From GCA-2697345 sp002697345 (GTDB taxonomy: Bacteria > Pseudomonadota > Alphaproteobacteria > Rhodobacterales > Rhodobacteraceae): 64,000 nucleotides of DNA. A program made the position numbers and the translations under genes. Each line of letters begins with the position of its first letter. The stretch's first letter is position 1. The DNA is taken from assembly GCA_943787605.1 (NCBI GenBank), contig CALSNB010000002.1:62001-126000 (forward strand), in the 5' to 3' direction. The notes beneath the pieces are model-generated. The model was not told the origin of the DNA. It was given only the letters and a program-made list of their open reading frames with translations, and searched no databases. Below are positions 26,920 through 35,559 of this stretch, in pieces.

Positions 26920-27660
26920 ATGAGTATGAAATTAAGCACTTCGACATGGTTAGAGGTTGAAGATTATTTGCTTCACTCTGATGGAATTATTTTCCCTACT
27001 GGATCAATTGAGCAACATGGCCCAATTGGTTTGATTGGTACTGATATGTTATGTGTAGATACGATCTCAACTAGAGTAGGCGAGGAAATAAATGCACTGG
27101 TTGCCCCTCCCTTGGGTTATGCTCCAGCAGAGTTTAACATGTCTTTTCCTGGTACTATTTCCCTATCATTGAAATTATATAAAGAAATTTGTGGTGAAAT
27201 ATTTTCATCAATCACGAAACATGGGTTTGGTCATATTTATGTTCTTAATGGGCACGGCGCTAATCTTGAGCCGCTAGGAGAGTTAGCTAAAGAATTTACC
27301 AATGTAAGTATTAGAGTTAAAAGTTGGTGGGAATTTCCGTCTGTGAATAAATTACGAAATAGCTTGTATTCTGATTGGGAAGGCATGCACGCGACACCTT
27401 CTGAAATTTCTATAACACAGGCATACCATCGGATTATTAGCTCTCCATTGGCAAGCGAACCTCCAGAAAAGTTAACTAAAGAATATATAATTACTCACTC
27501 GGGAGATAGGCACGAGGGTCCAGTGAAACATAAGGCCTCTTTTCCAGATGGAAGAGTTGGTTCTCATTCTTCATTGGCTAAACCTGAACACGGCGTTGCT
27601 TTGACTAACGCTGCAGTTCTAGAGATTAAACAAGATTATTTAGATTTTTTGAGAGCTTAA
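26920..27660 (+). CDS. Creatininase-family amidohydrolase
   Basis: A 246-residue metal-dependent amidohydrolase of the creatininase (creatinine amidohydrolase) family: the metal-binding motif G-S-I-E-Q-H-G-P near residue 28 with D-M-L-C-V-D following, the N-G-H-G-A-N loop near 112, and a late glutamate in H-A-T-P-S-E-I-S near 170. The family includes creatininase, mycofactocin peptidase MftE and 3-dehydro-scyllo-inosose hydrolase-type enzymes, all opening cyclic or peptide amides. No creatinase or mycofactocin genes are present, so the substrate is unknown. An ATG at 26926 is an alternative start. Linkage to the amino acid ABC system upstream is by position only, since a terminator intervenes. 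Confidence 0.82.
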   Translation: MSMKLSTSTWLEVEDYLLHSDGIIFPTGSIEQHGPIGLIGTDMLCVDTISTRVGEEINALVAPPLGYAPAEFNMSFPGTISLSLKLYKEICGEIFSSITKHGFGHIYVLNGHGANLEPLGELAKEFTNVSIRVKSWWEFPSVNKLRNSLYSDWEGMHATPSEISITQAYHRIISSPLASEPPEKLTKEYIITHSGDRHEGPVKHKASFPDGRVGSHSSLAKPEHGVALTNAAVLEIKQDYLDFLRA

Positions 27661-27691
27661 ATTCTAATGCGTTAGTACGCATTTTTTATGA

Positions 27692-28216
27692 CTAATGATG
27701 TGATTTAGATGCAACGAAGTCCATTATGGCTAAAAATACCCCTGAACCTATAAATACGACATGTATGAGAACCATCCAGAAAAGCTGATCCGTCCCACCA
27801 ACTGCTAATATATGTTCTATATCCATGAACGATTCCAAAAGGTTTATTCCAGAAATTGCGACTATGGATGCTATTAACTTTAATTTTAGCTCACTAAAAT
27901 CTACCTTTCCCATCCAGTTTGGTTTGTCCTCACTAGAATCTGCAACAGATATTTTAGAGACAAAATTCTCATATCCAGCAAAAATAATCATTAAGATCAG
28001 GTTTCCAACAAGAGCAAGATCAACAATATGTAAAAGAAATAGCATCAATTCTTTCAGATTATTCTCCATTACGTGGGGAACAAAATGTAAAAACTCTTGA
28101 ACCACTTTTACTGCTACAAAAGCTAGTGAAATAGAGAGCACTAAGTAAACAGGTGCCAATAGCCATCTGCTAGCAAAAATTGATCTTTCTATTACGTTTT
28201 CGATAAAATCTTGCAT
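27692..28216 (-). CDS. UPF0114/YqhA family membrane protein
   Basis: A 174-residue protein with four hydrophobic segments and the UPF0114 (YqhA) pattern: an N-terminal E-R-S-I-F-A-S-R-W-L-L-A-P, then a helical hairpin with D-L-A-L-V-G-N-L-I-L-M, and W-M-G-K near the middle. The function is unknown in all bacteria. It is convergent with the creatininase gene and separated from it by 31 bases. A 299-base non-coding gap lies on its promoter side. Confidence 0.8.
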   Translation of the reverse strand: MQDFIENVIERSIFASRWLLAPVYLVLSISLAFVAVKVVQEFLHFVPHVMENNLKELMLFLLHIVDLALVGNLILMIIFAGYENFVSKISVADSSEDKPNWMGKVDFSELKLKLIASIVAISGINLLESFMDIEHILAVGGTDQLFWMVLIHVVFIGSGVFLAIMDFVASKSHH

Positions 28217-28515
28217 AATACAACTCTTTCTTTACTTCACCTTATTGTAGAGTAAAAGCTTGAAGAGTAGAATGCAAACCTAAATAGGTTTCCTACGTTA
28301 GCGGTTATTCTTCGTTAAAATTTGCATTTAATTGCTAGTTGTAAATTTTGACGATTAATAACAAACATTTATGTTTAAATTGTCGTCGAACTTCTAAAAT
28401 TATGATGTTGGTGATAAGTTAAACTGATAAAATAGATTGTGATAACTTGAACAGTTCACAGAAAGCCGACAACAGTCAACACTATAAAAATATATCAAAT
28501 GTTAGGTAGCAAAAC
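28217..28515. other. Intergenic region between divergent genes
   Basis: A 299-base AT-rich gap between the YqhA-like gene and the hydroxyacyl-CoA dehydrogenase gene, which start outward from it. No open frame longer than a few codons, no clear hairpin and no RNA signature was found. The promoters of both genes must be here. Confidence 0.4.
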
Positions 28516-29811
28516 ATGATAGCAACAAATTTAAATCAGGTAGAGACATTTATAGAACACTCTTTAGTCGAGTCTTTTAAGACTCCAAACGTTGAGAGTT
28601 TTGGAGATCTAATTAATATACATAGTATTGGGATAATAGGTGCTGGAACCATGGGTGGTGGGATTGCCATGAACTTTGCAAATGTTGGCTTACCAGTAAC
28701 AATTATTGAAACTAACGAAACTCAGTTGGCTGCTGGCTTAGAAAGAGTGCGAGTAAATTATCAAAGAAGTGCTGATCGAGGAAGGTTTCCACAAAAAGAA
28801 GTTCAGCAAAGGATGAATTTAATTAACGGCGGGACTACTCTAAGCGACCTTTCTGGGTGTGACCTTATAATCGAAGCAGTGTTTGAAGATATAGAGATTA
28901 AAAAGCAAATTTTTTCAGAGCTAGATAAGATTGCTAAACCTAATTCTATATTAGCGACAAACACTTCTGGGTTAGATATAAATAGTATAGCTAGTAAGAC
29001 TAGTAGGCCTGAACATGTTATTGGGTTACATTTTTTTTCACCGGCTAATGTAATGAAACTGTTAGAAATAGTTCAAGCTAAGTATACAAAGCCGATAATT
29101 ATTAGATCATGCATGGAAATTGCAAAAAAAATAAATAAAATTCCTGTTTTAGTAGGGGTATGTGATGGGTTTGTAGGAAACCGAATACTTTGGGCAAGAC
29201 AGAGTCAGGCAATGAGATTGGTCGGCAAAGGTGTGATGCCTTGGGATATAGATAAGGCGTTAAATGATTTTGGATTCAAAATGGGACCGTTCCAAATGTC
29301 TGATTTGGCTGGGCTCGACCTTGGTTGGTCAAAAGGCGTCAAAACAAACAACCCCATAAAAGATGCTCTATGTGAATTAGGAAGGCGTGGTCAGAAAACT
29401 CTTCGGGGATATTACGATTATGATGGAAATCGAACCCCAATCCCATCGAAAGAGACAGAAAAGGTTATTAAAGCCATCACTAATGTTGAGCAAACTACCA
29501 TGCCAAAAGAAAAAATTATTGAAACCTTAGTATATCCCATGATCAATGAAGCCTTGCAAATTCTACACGAGAATAAAGCGCAAAGACCCTCAGATATTGA
29601 TGTTGTTTGGTTGTTTGGGTACGGATGGCCACGGTCCAAGGGTGGTTTGATGTTTTATGCGGATCAAATTGGAGCTGCTAATATTTTACAGAAAATGAAC
29701 GCCCTGTCTTTGGAAGATAGGAATATAAAAATTTCAAATTTGTTGTTTGATCTAGTTAGGAATAATGGAAAATTTCTAGATATTGATTCCGGTGGATTAA
29801 TCGCAACCTAA
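28516..29811 (+). CDS. 3-hydroxyacyl-CoA dehydrogenase (monofunctional, no hydratase domain)
   Basis: A 431-residue dehydrogenase. After an unusual 40-residue leader, the Rossmann motif G-I-I-G-A-G-T-M-G-G-G-I-A begins near residue 38. The 3HCDH NAD-binding domain follows, with the catalytic histidine in I-G-L-H-F-F-S-P, and two C-terminal 3HCDH helical domains reach the end (G-Y-Y-D-Y-D). The family normally carries an N-terminal enoyl-CoA hydratase domain in FadB/FadJ proteins; here it is absent and a separate hydratase gene follows immediately. The protein oxidises 3-hydroxyacyl-CoA to 3-ketoacyl-CoA with NAD+. It opens the beta-oxidation cluster. Confidence 0.85.
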   Translation: MIATNLNQVETFIEHSLVESFKTPNVESFGDLINIHSIGIIGAGTMGGGIAMNFANVGLPVTIIETNETQLAAGLERVRVNYQRSADRGRFPQKEVQQRMNLINGGTTLSDLSGCDLIIEAVFEDIEIKKQIFSELDKIAKPNSILATNTSGLDINSIASKTSRPEHVIGLHFFSPANVMKLLEIVQAKYTKPIIIRSCMEIAKKINKIPVLVGVCDGFVGNRILWARQSQAMRLVGKGVMPWDIDKALNDFGFKMGPFQMSDLAGLDLGWSKGVKTNNPIKDALCELGRRGQKTLRGYYDYDGNRTPIPSKETEKVIKAITNVEQTTMPKEKIIETLVYPMINEALQILHENKAQRPSDIDVVWLFGYGWPRSKGGLMFYADQIGAANILQKMNALSLEDRNIKISNLLFDLVRNNGKFLDIDSGGLIAT

Positions 29812-29826
29812 ATGGGGAGAGTGCTT

Positions 29827-30603
29827 ATGGCTTATGAATACGTAAAAGTTGAGAGAGTTAATAAAACTCTTGTTGTCACAATGAACCGACCAGAAGTGTA
29901 CAATGCGATTCACTCGCCAATGCATCATGAAATGGAGAAAATTTGGAATGATTTCTCTGCCGACCCTGATTTATGGGTTGCAGTTCTTACGGGCGAAGGT
30001 CTTAAAGCATTTTCAGCCGGTAATGACTTGAAATACACGGCAAAAGGGGGTGAAGGATCTATTTGTGGGACAGGATTTGCTGGACTTTCAACACGTTTCA
30101 ATTTGGAGAAACCCATTATTGCTGCAGTGAATGGATTTGCTATGGGTGGAGGGTTTGAAACTGCTCTTGCCTGCGATATAATAATTGCTTCTGACAATGC
30201 AATTTTTGCTTTGCCCGAAGTAAGAGTGGGGTTTTTAGCGGCTGCGGGAGGTGTGCAGAGGTTGGTCCGTCAAATTGGACGAGGTGCTGCGATAGATATG
30301 TTGCTTACTGGAAGGCAAGTTACTGCTCAGGAGGCTCTTTCTCTCGGTATAGTTAGTCAAGTTGTCAAACAAGACAGGTTACTAGAAATAGCTTTTGATA
30401 AGGCGGAGGCGGTCGCTTCAGTTTCTCCATCGGCTATAAAGGCGACTAAGCGGGTTTTAAATGCCATGGACAAAGATTCTAAACTTCCAGAAAGCTTATT
30501 ATATAGTAGAGAAGTTGTTGACGAACTTCGAAGGACTGAAGACTTTAAAGAAGGAGTAAATGCGTTTGTCGAAAAACGTAAACCCAAATGGAAAAATAGA
30601 TAA
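29827..30603 (+). CDS. Enoyl-CoA hydratase/carnitinyl-CoA dehydratase-like protein
   Basis: A 258-residue crotonase-fold enzyme with the oxyanion-hole motifs F-S-A-G-N-D-L near residue 63 and A-M-G-G-G-F-E near 106, and both catalytic positions: E in G-F-E and the second glutamate in L-P-E-V-R-V-G-F. The E-x-L-P-E-V-R pattern resembles CaiD-type and broad-specificity enoyl-CoA hydratases. I selected the ATG at 29827 because GGGGAG ends nine bases upstream; an ATG at 29812 is adjacent to the previous stop. The gene lies 15 bases after the 3-hydroxyacyl-CoA dehydrogenase stop and should be co-translated with it. Confidence 0.85.
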   Translation: MAYEYVKVERVNKTLVVTMNRPEVYNAIHSPMHHEMEKIWNDFSADPDLWVAVLTGEGLKAFSAGNDLKYTAKGGEGSICGTGFAGLSTRFNLEKPIIAAVNGFAMGGGFETALACDIIIASDNAIFALPEVRVGFLAAAGGVQRLVRQIGRGAAIDMLLTGRQVTAQEALSLGIVSQVVKQDRLLEIAFDKAEAVASVSPSAIKATKRVLNAMDKDSKLPESLLYSREVVDELRRTEDFKEGVNAFVEKRKPKWKNR

Positions 30604-30923
30604 AATATTTTTTTAAAGAAATGCAAGTAGCTTTAATAATTATAAAACTAGAGATATCTGAGGAAGTTAACTTGAAATTTGATAGTTCCACATGTCTTTC
30701 ACCCAAGTTATAAAACATATCTAGAAGAAATTTTACTTTGGTAAACAGAAAAAGTTTTTTGAAACAATTCCTTGAACACCGATATGATTTCTATGACAAA
30801 AACATAAAAGGTCACTAGGTGTACAGAGAAGCTAGCACAATTAGTGAATAATTATCCCTTTACCAATAACTAAATCAACACCTTGGTGTTTAAAAAGATT
30901 GACTGGGTTAGAAGCTCCAGAAG
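30604..30923. other. Intergenic region between convergent genes
   Basis: A 320-base gap between the hydratase gene and the broken thiolase gene, which run towards each other. On the minus strand, about 30835-30920, an open stretch of about 29 codons has a protein-like composition (V-D-L-V-I-G-K-G), but there is no start codon and no family match. No convincing terminator was seen. It may be decaying coding sequence. Confidence 0.35.
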
Positions 30924-32226
30924 TTACGCGATCTCAAATAACCCTGCCGCCCCCATTCCACCGCCAACGCACATCGTACAAACTACATATTTTGCTCCGC
31001 GTCTTTTTCCTTCTATCAAGGCATGCCCAACGACCCGAGCTCCAGTCATTCCAAATGGGTGGCCTATAGCAATACTTCCACCGTTCACATTAAGTAGTTC
31101 ATCTGGTATTCCAAGTTTATCCCTACAGTAGATTACTTGACTGGCAAAAGCTAATGGGTGTCCGATAGAAATACTTCCACCATTAACATTAAGCAGGTCA
31201 TCTGGTATTTCAAGCTTATCTCTGCAGTATATGACTTGGCTTGCAAAAGCCTCATTCAGTTCCCACAGGCCTATATCGTTTATCTTTAAATTATGTTGTT
31301 TTAGTAGTTTAGGAACTGCGAACACTGGTCCAATGCCCATCTCATCAGGTTCACAGCCTGCAACTGATATCCCTCGATATATACCTAATGGTTGAACGCC
31401 TCTCTTTTCTACTTCGGCTGCTTCCATTAACACGGAGGCTGACGCGCCATCAGATAGTTGCGATGCATTTCCTGCTGTAATGTAAGTCACCCTTTTTTAA
31501 ATAAATTCCATCTTTAAATACTGGCGCTAAAGAACCTAGACCCTCTAGTGTCGTGCTGGGTCTATTTCCTTCATCTTTTTCTAAAGTAACTTCTTTCGTT
31601 GTTATATTGCCAGTTTCTTTGTCCTTAATTTTCATTTGTGACTTTAGTGGAACTATTTCAGTATCGAGTAAGCCAGCACCCTGTGCATTGGCTGTTCGCA
31701 TTTGTGATTGATAAGAGTATTCGTCTTGAGCTTCTCTACTGATACCATAGCGTTGGGCAACATTTTCTGCTGTTTCAATCATAGTCATGTACAAGGTGGG
31801 TAAGTAGGTTTCAAACCATGGGTCTCGGGCTCTGTCAGTTCGAAAATGTTCATTTCGAGTTAAAGAAACAGACTCAACTCCGCCACCAACTGTAATTTTC
31901 ATACCGTCGTCAATAATCTCTTTTGCGGCTGTTGCTATAGCCATCATCCCTGAGGCACATTGGCGATCAAGCGACATACCTGCAACGCTCACTGGTAATC
32001 CTGCTCTTAAAAGAGCTTGCCTCGCAATGTTACCTTGTTGTGTACCTTGTTGAGAAGCTGCCCCTAAAACTACATCATCTATTTCCTCTTTAGCCACTCC
32101 GGAACGCTTAACCGCCTCGGATATAGCGTGACCTGCAAGAGTTTGGGCCTGTGTATCGTTGAAAGCTCCTTTGAAGGCTTTTCCTATTGGTGTTCTCGCA
32201 GTTGATACTATAACAGCTTCTCTCAT
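30924..32226 (-). pseudogene. Acetyl-CoA acetyltransferase (thiolase), frameshifted and internally duplicated
   Basis: Two overlapping frames on the minus strand encode adjoining parts of one thiolase. The N-terminal part (from 32226) has the catalytic cysteine in D-R-Q-C-A-S-G; the C-terminal part has G-G-S-I-A-I-G-H-P-F-G and C-V-G-G-G-M-G-A-A. They change frame near 31490, at an A/G-rich run. The C-terminal part also contains a 33-residue tandem repeat of the N-E-A-F-A...G-H-P segment (31053-31250), which adds a second copy of an active-site loop and should disrupt the fold. The gene is probably non-functional. Thiolase would complete beta-oxidation with the neighbouring dehydrogenase and hydratase, so another thiolase must serve this role elsewhere. 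Confidence 0.85.
31053..31250 (-). repeat. Tandem 99-bp duplication within the thiolase gene
   Basis: Two directly adjacent 99-bp copies, 31053-31151 and 31152-31250, encode the same 33-residue thiolase segment. I counted 16 differing bases; 12 are synonymous and 4 change the amino acid (E/G, D/E, S/A, L/F). The bias toward silent changes suggests that the two copies diverged while each was under selection, for example in two paralogous genes. Confidence 0.85.
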
Positions 32227-32366
32227 AATTTTCCCCTAAAAGTTGGAACTATTGATTTTCTAACACTCATTAAATTTAGCTATGCTGTTGTGGTATTTGG
32301 TTTAGTAACAAAATCATTAAGCTTACTCTCACAAAAGTAACTATTAATAACATTAAAGTTCATATC

Positions 32367-33207
32367 TCATGAGTAAATGTGTTTAAAGCCAAAAGTTTGT
32401 CTATTTTTAGTAGATGGAATCTTGCCCCTTGCCTGTTCAACCTCACTCAGATCTATGTCAATGCTTACTTGGTCAGTTTTGGATCCACCAAGGTCAATAA
32501 TAACTTTCCCCCATGGATTTACGATCAAAGAGTGCCCATAAGTTTCTCTACCATCTTCGTGTTTTCCTACTTGGGCTGCTGCTATAACCCATGCTCCTGT
32601 CTCTATTGCACGAGCTCTTAATAATACCTCCCAGTGTGCATCTCCTGCATGAAGCGTAAATGCTGAGGGAATAAATAATACTCTCGCATCATTTTGTGCG
32701 TAGCGTCTGTAAAGATGAGGAAATCTAAGGTCATAGCAAATACTCATCCCCCATCCCCCCCATGGAGTACCTACAAGGACTGCATTTTCTCCGTGTTTGT
32801 AGTGCTTGGATTCAATAATTGGCTTTCGATCAACTGGAAAAATATCAAACATATGTATCTTGTCATATGATGCAACGATTGAGCCATAGTTATTTATAAG
32901 AGCTGAATGGTTAAGTATCTTTTTGCCACTTTTTATTGGTGTTGACCCAATATGGATCCAAAGATTATAAATCTTAGCCAGTATTACAGCATGCTTTTAT
33001 AAATGGATCTTCCGTTTTTGTTGTAATTGATTTTCGCGCTTCAGCTACATTTTTATCTAATAAACCTGAGTACTCAGGAAGTACTAAAAGATCTGTGTCT
33101 TTTGCTTTTTGAGCGGCAATTTCAATAGTTTTAATATTATCTTGATGATTTGTTTTTGATTGCATTTGCAATATAGAAACTTTTAAGAAACTCTTATTTT
33201 TGTTCAT
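32367..33207 (-). pseudogene. Nitrilase/omega-amidase family hydrolase, single frameshift
   Basis: The minus-strand frame from 33207 encodes the N-terminal part of a carbon-nitrogen hydrolase (V-S-I-L-Q-M-Q-S, then the catalytic glutamate in L-P-E-Y-S-G) and stops after F-I-K-A-C-C-N-T-G near 32973. The next frame continues with L-W-I-H-I-G-S-T-P, the lysine in Y-D-K-I-H-M-F-D and the cysteine in S-I-C-Y-D-L-R, ending at 32367. A one-base change near 32977 would restore a protein of about 280 residues with the full Glu-Lys-Cys triad. Nit2/omega-amidase homologues hydrolyse alpha-ketoglutaramate or related amides. It sits next to another broken gene, the thiolase, so either real decay or local sequence error is possible. 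Confidence 0.8.
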
Positions 33208-33443
33208 TGCTTTGACTCAATAATTAATTATTCGTTTACTATATTAAGTGAAAACTATTTTTCAAACTAGAAACATCGGTAAAATAATAAAAACTAAATT
33301 AAAGCTTATGAATAGAAATTAAGATATTTTTAATATTTTGAATTTAGTATCATATTGTGAGATTTTTATTATAATATGATAAAAAAGTATGTATAAATAT
33401 TTCATCAAATATAACTGCCGATTCTACTTTTTAGGAATAGTTA

Positions 33444-33941
33444 ATGCCAGACTTGATTAAACTTGGTAAAAAACAAAAAGCTATTAAGGCCAAAGTGCAT
33501 CCCAAAGTTTTGGCTATGTCTGATGTAGTGGCGTTCCGACTTGCGCGGTTGGTAGCAGCCCATGAAAGAGATGGATCCTATTGGTTTAATAAAAATTTTC
33601 AATTGAGCTTAACACAGTGGCGAGTTTTAGGTTTATCTAAAGAATTTGAGCCTATAATTTTTAAAGATATTCGATTGATGTTAAATATTGATAAGGGGCA
33701 ACTTAGCCGAGCGGTAAAACATCTTGTGAGTAGGGATATATTGTTCACAAACATTTCAAAAAAGGATGCCAGGCTAGTAGAGATTCACACAACAAGCAAA
33801 GGAAAAAAATTACATGATGAAGTTTTAAAGTTTAGTATCCTAAGAAATGAGTTGATCGTGAAAAACTTAACAAAATTAGAATGCCAAGAGTTTTTCCGTC
33901 TACTAGAAAAGATTTCTAGCGTTAAGTTAGAAAAAATTTAG
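33444..33941 (+). CDS. MarR family transcription regulator
   Basis: A 165-residue winged-helix regulator. The core has the MarR pattern L-T-Q-W-R-V-L near residue 52, the recognition helix region D-K-G-Q-L-S-R-A-V-K-H-L near 78 and the wing K-K-D-A-R-L-V-E-I near 103, followed by the dimerisation helix. MarR proteins repress nearby genes until a small, often aromatic, ligand releases them. An AGGAA motif precedes the ATG. The cytochrome P450 gene begins 335 bases downstream, with a palindrome over a promoter-like -35 element between them, so P450 control is a reasonable guess but not shown. Confidence 0.82.
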   Translation: MPDLIKLGKKQKAIKAKVHPKVLAMSDVVAFRLARLVAAHERDGSYWFNKNFQLSLTQWRVLGLSKEFEPIIFKDIRLMLNIDKGQLSRAVKHLVSRDILFTNISKKDARLVEIHTTSKGKKLHDEVLKFSILRNELIVKNLTKLECQEFFRLLEKISSVKLEKI

Positions 33942-34080
33942 TTAAATTTTTGTGTTTATAATTGTTATTATACAATACACTCAAACAAACTTTGCATAAT
34001 TCATTTCCAATAAGATGTGTGCGTGTCTCTAAGTCAGAGTAAAGTTTTCTTTAATACCCAGGCAGATCGGCCAAGCCTGC

Positions 34081-34111
34081 AAGTTGACTCACGCAACTTA
34101 ATAATTATATT
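34081..34111 (+). promoter_or_regulatory. Candidate promoter with palindrome over the -35, upstream of the P450 gene
   Basis: TTGACT (34084-34089) and TATATT (34106-34111) are spaced by 16 bases, close to the sigma70 consensus. The -35 lies within a perfect 6-bp inverted repeat, AAGTTG and CAACTT, at 34081-34086 and 34094-34099. A regulator bound here could block RNA polymerase; the MarR-family protein encoded next door is the obvious candidate. The rest of 33942-34276 is AT-rich without other signals I can support. Confidence 0.4.
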
Positions 34112-34276
34112 TGCGGATCATTAATTAAAATAAATGCGTTATATCACAAAAATGGTGTAGCGATAAATTGTTAGTAGGGGTTATATATCAATACTATAAA
34201 ACTAGCTATTTTGATGAAAAGTTGGCTTAATAGCCTATTTATTAAACTTTAGTTTTTACGCGTGAGAACGGAAAAA

Positions 34277-35434
34277 ATGTCTAATGCTAAAATTTATAAT
34301 ATAGATCCCATCAAGTTTAACTTGGACCCATACCCTGATTTAAAAGCTATGAGACGAAATCAGCCGATCTCGTTTGTGCCTGAATTAGGTGCAACACTTA
34401 TGACATTGAGAGATGATATTTTTATAAATGAAAAGTTAATAAATGTTTTTTCGTCTGACCAACCTGATGGGTTAATGACTCGGTTAATGGGAACTAACAT
34501 GATGAGAAAAGATGGAGAAGCTCATAAGAAAGAACGTCAAGCTACTTTTAAAAGTTTTTCTCCTAGAACTGTCCAAGATGTTTGGAAGCAGAGCTTCGTA
34601 AAGGCAACATCTAATATTTTAGATTCATTGCGAGATAAAAACACTGCAGACCTTGTAACTGAATTTGCTATGCCTGTGTCGGCTGAAGCTCTGAAAGTTG
34701 TTACTGGCTTAGAAAATATGAATTCAGCAGAAATGGACCGTGTAAGTCAGGGGATGATAGATGGTGTCGCTAATTATTCAGGTAATATAGAAATTGAAAA
34801 TAACTGCCAAAACTGCACTGCCTCAATAGATTATCATATTGATGATATTCTTCCAAAGTTAAAAAATAATCCTGATAACTCTCTCATATCGGTTCAGCTA
34901 GAAGCGGGTTTAAGTATTGACCAATTAAGAGCCAATATAAAATTGGCTATCTCAGGTGGACAGAATGAACCAAGGGACGCAATTGCTGGTACTGCATGCA
35001 CATTGCTTCAGTACCCTGACCAGCTAAAACGTATTATAAATCAGAAAAATACTTGGCTAGAAGCATTTGAAGAATTTGGCCGGTGGATGTCTCCAATTGG
35101 CATGTCCCCAAGGCGAGCTATAAAAGAATATTCTTATGAGGGAGTTGAATTTTATCCAGATGATAAGGTATTTTTTATGTTTGGTTCGGCTAATCGAGAT
35201 GAGACTATCTTTGATAGCCCAGAGATATTTAATATTGAGCGAGATACCAGTTTATCAATTACATTTGGAGCTGGACCACATTTTTGTGCAGGCTCTTGGA
35301 TTTCAAAAGTTTTAATCGCAGAAGTAGCACTTCCAATGCTTTTTGCTAGGTTGCCAGAGCTTAGATTAGAAGAGGACATAACATTTAGTGGTTGGGCTTT
35401 CAGAGGACTTAAGTCTGCCCAAGTTAGCTGGTAA
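34277..35434 (+). CDS. Cytochrome P450
   Basis: A 385-residue bacterial-type P450. The heme-binding loop is F-G-A-G-P-H-F-C-A-G near residue 340 and the K-helix E-x-x-R is in E-E-F-G-R. The I-helix, however, reads I-S-G-G-Q-N-E-P-R-D-A rather than the usual A-G-x-D/E-T, so the acid-alcohol pair that helps split O2 is altered. No redox partner gene (ferredoxin or reductase) is seen next to it. I chose the ATG at 34277; a GTG at 34262 is possible. The gene follows the MarR regulator and precedes a quinone oxidoreductase, which suggests a small oxidative catabolic or detoxifying unit. Confidence 0.85.
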   Translation: MSNAKIYNIDPIKFNLDPYPDLKAMRRNQPISFVPELGATLMTLRDDIFINEKLINVFSSDQPDGLMTRLMGTNMMRKDGEAHKKERQATFKSFSPRTVQDVWKQSFVKATSNILDSLRDKNTADLVTEFAMPVSAEALKVVTGLENMNSAEMDRVSQGMIDGVANYSGNIEIENNCQNCTASIDYHIDDILPKLKNNPDNSLISVQLEAGLSIDQLRANIKLAISGGQNEPRDAIAGTACTLLQYPDQLKRIINQKNTWLEAFEEFGRWMSPIGMSPRRAIKEYSYEGVEFYPDDKVFFMFGSANRDETIFDSPEIFNIERDTSLSITFGAGPHFCAGSWISKVLIAEVALPMLFARLPELRLEEDITFSGWAFRGLKSAQVSW

Positions 35435-35559
35435 AAAGCTGCGCAAACAGACTAAAATTACAAAAAATATGTAAATTTGTAATTTTAATATTGTCTCGCA
35501 TCCTCTCAATAAATACGTTACGGTTTGAAGCATAAATTCATTAAAGGAGCCCTTTTATT

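Noticed and set aside
30835..30920. Protein-like stretch on the minus strand next to the thiolase
   Set aside because: Only about 29 codons, no start, and no family match; recorded as possible decayed sequence only.
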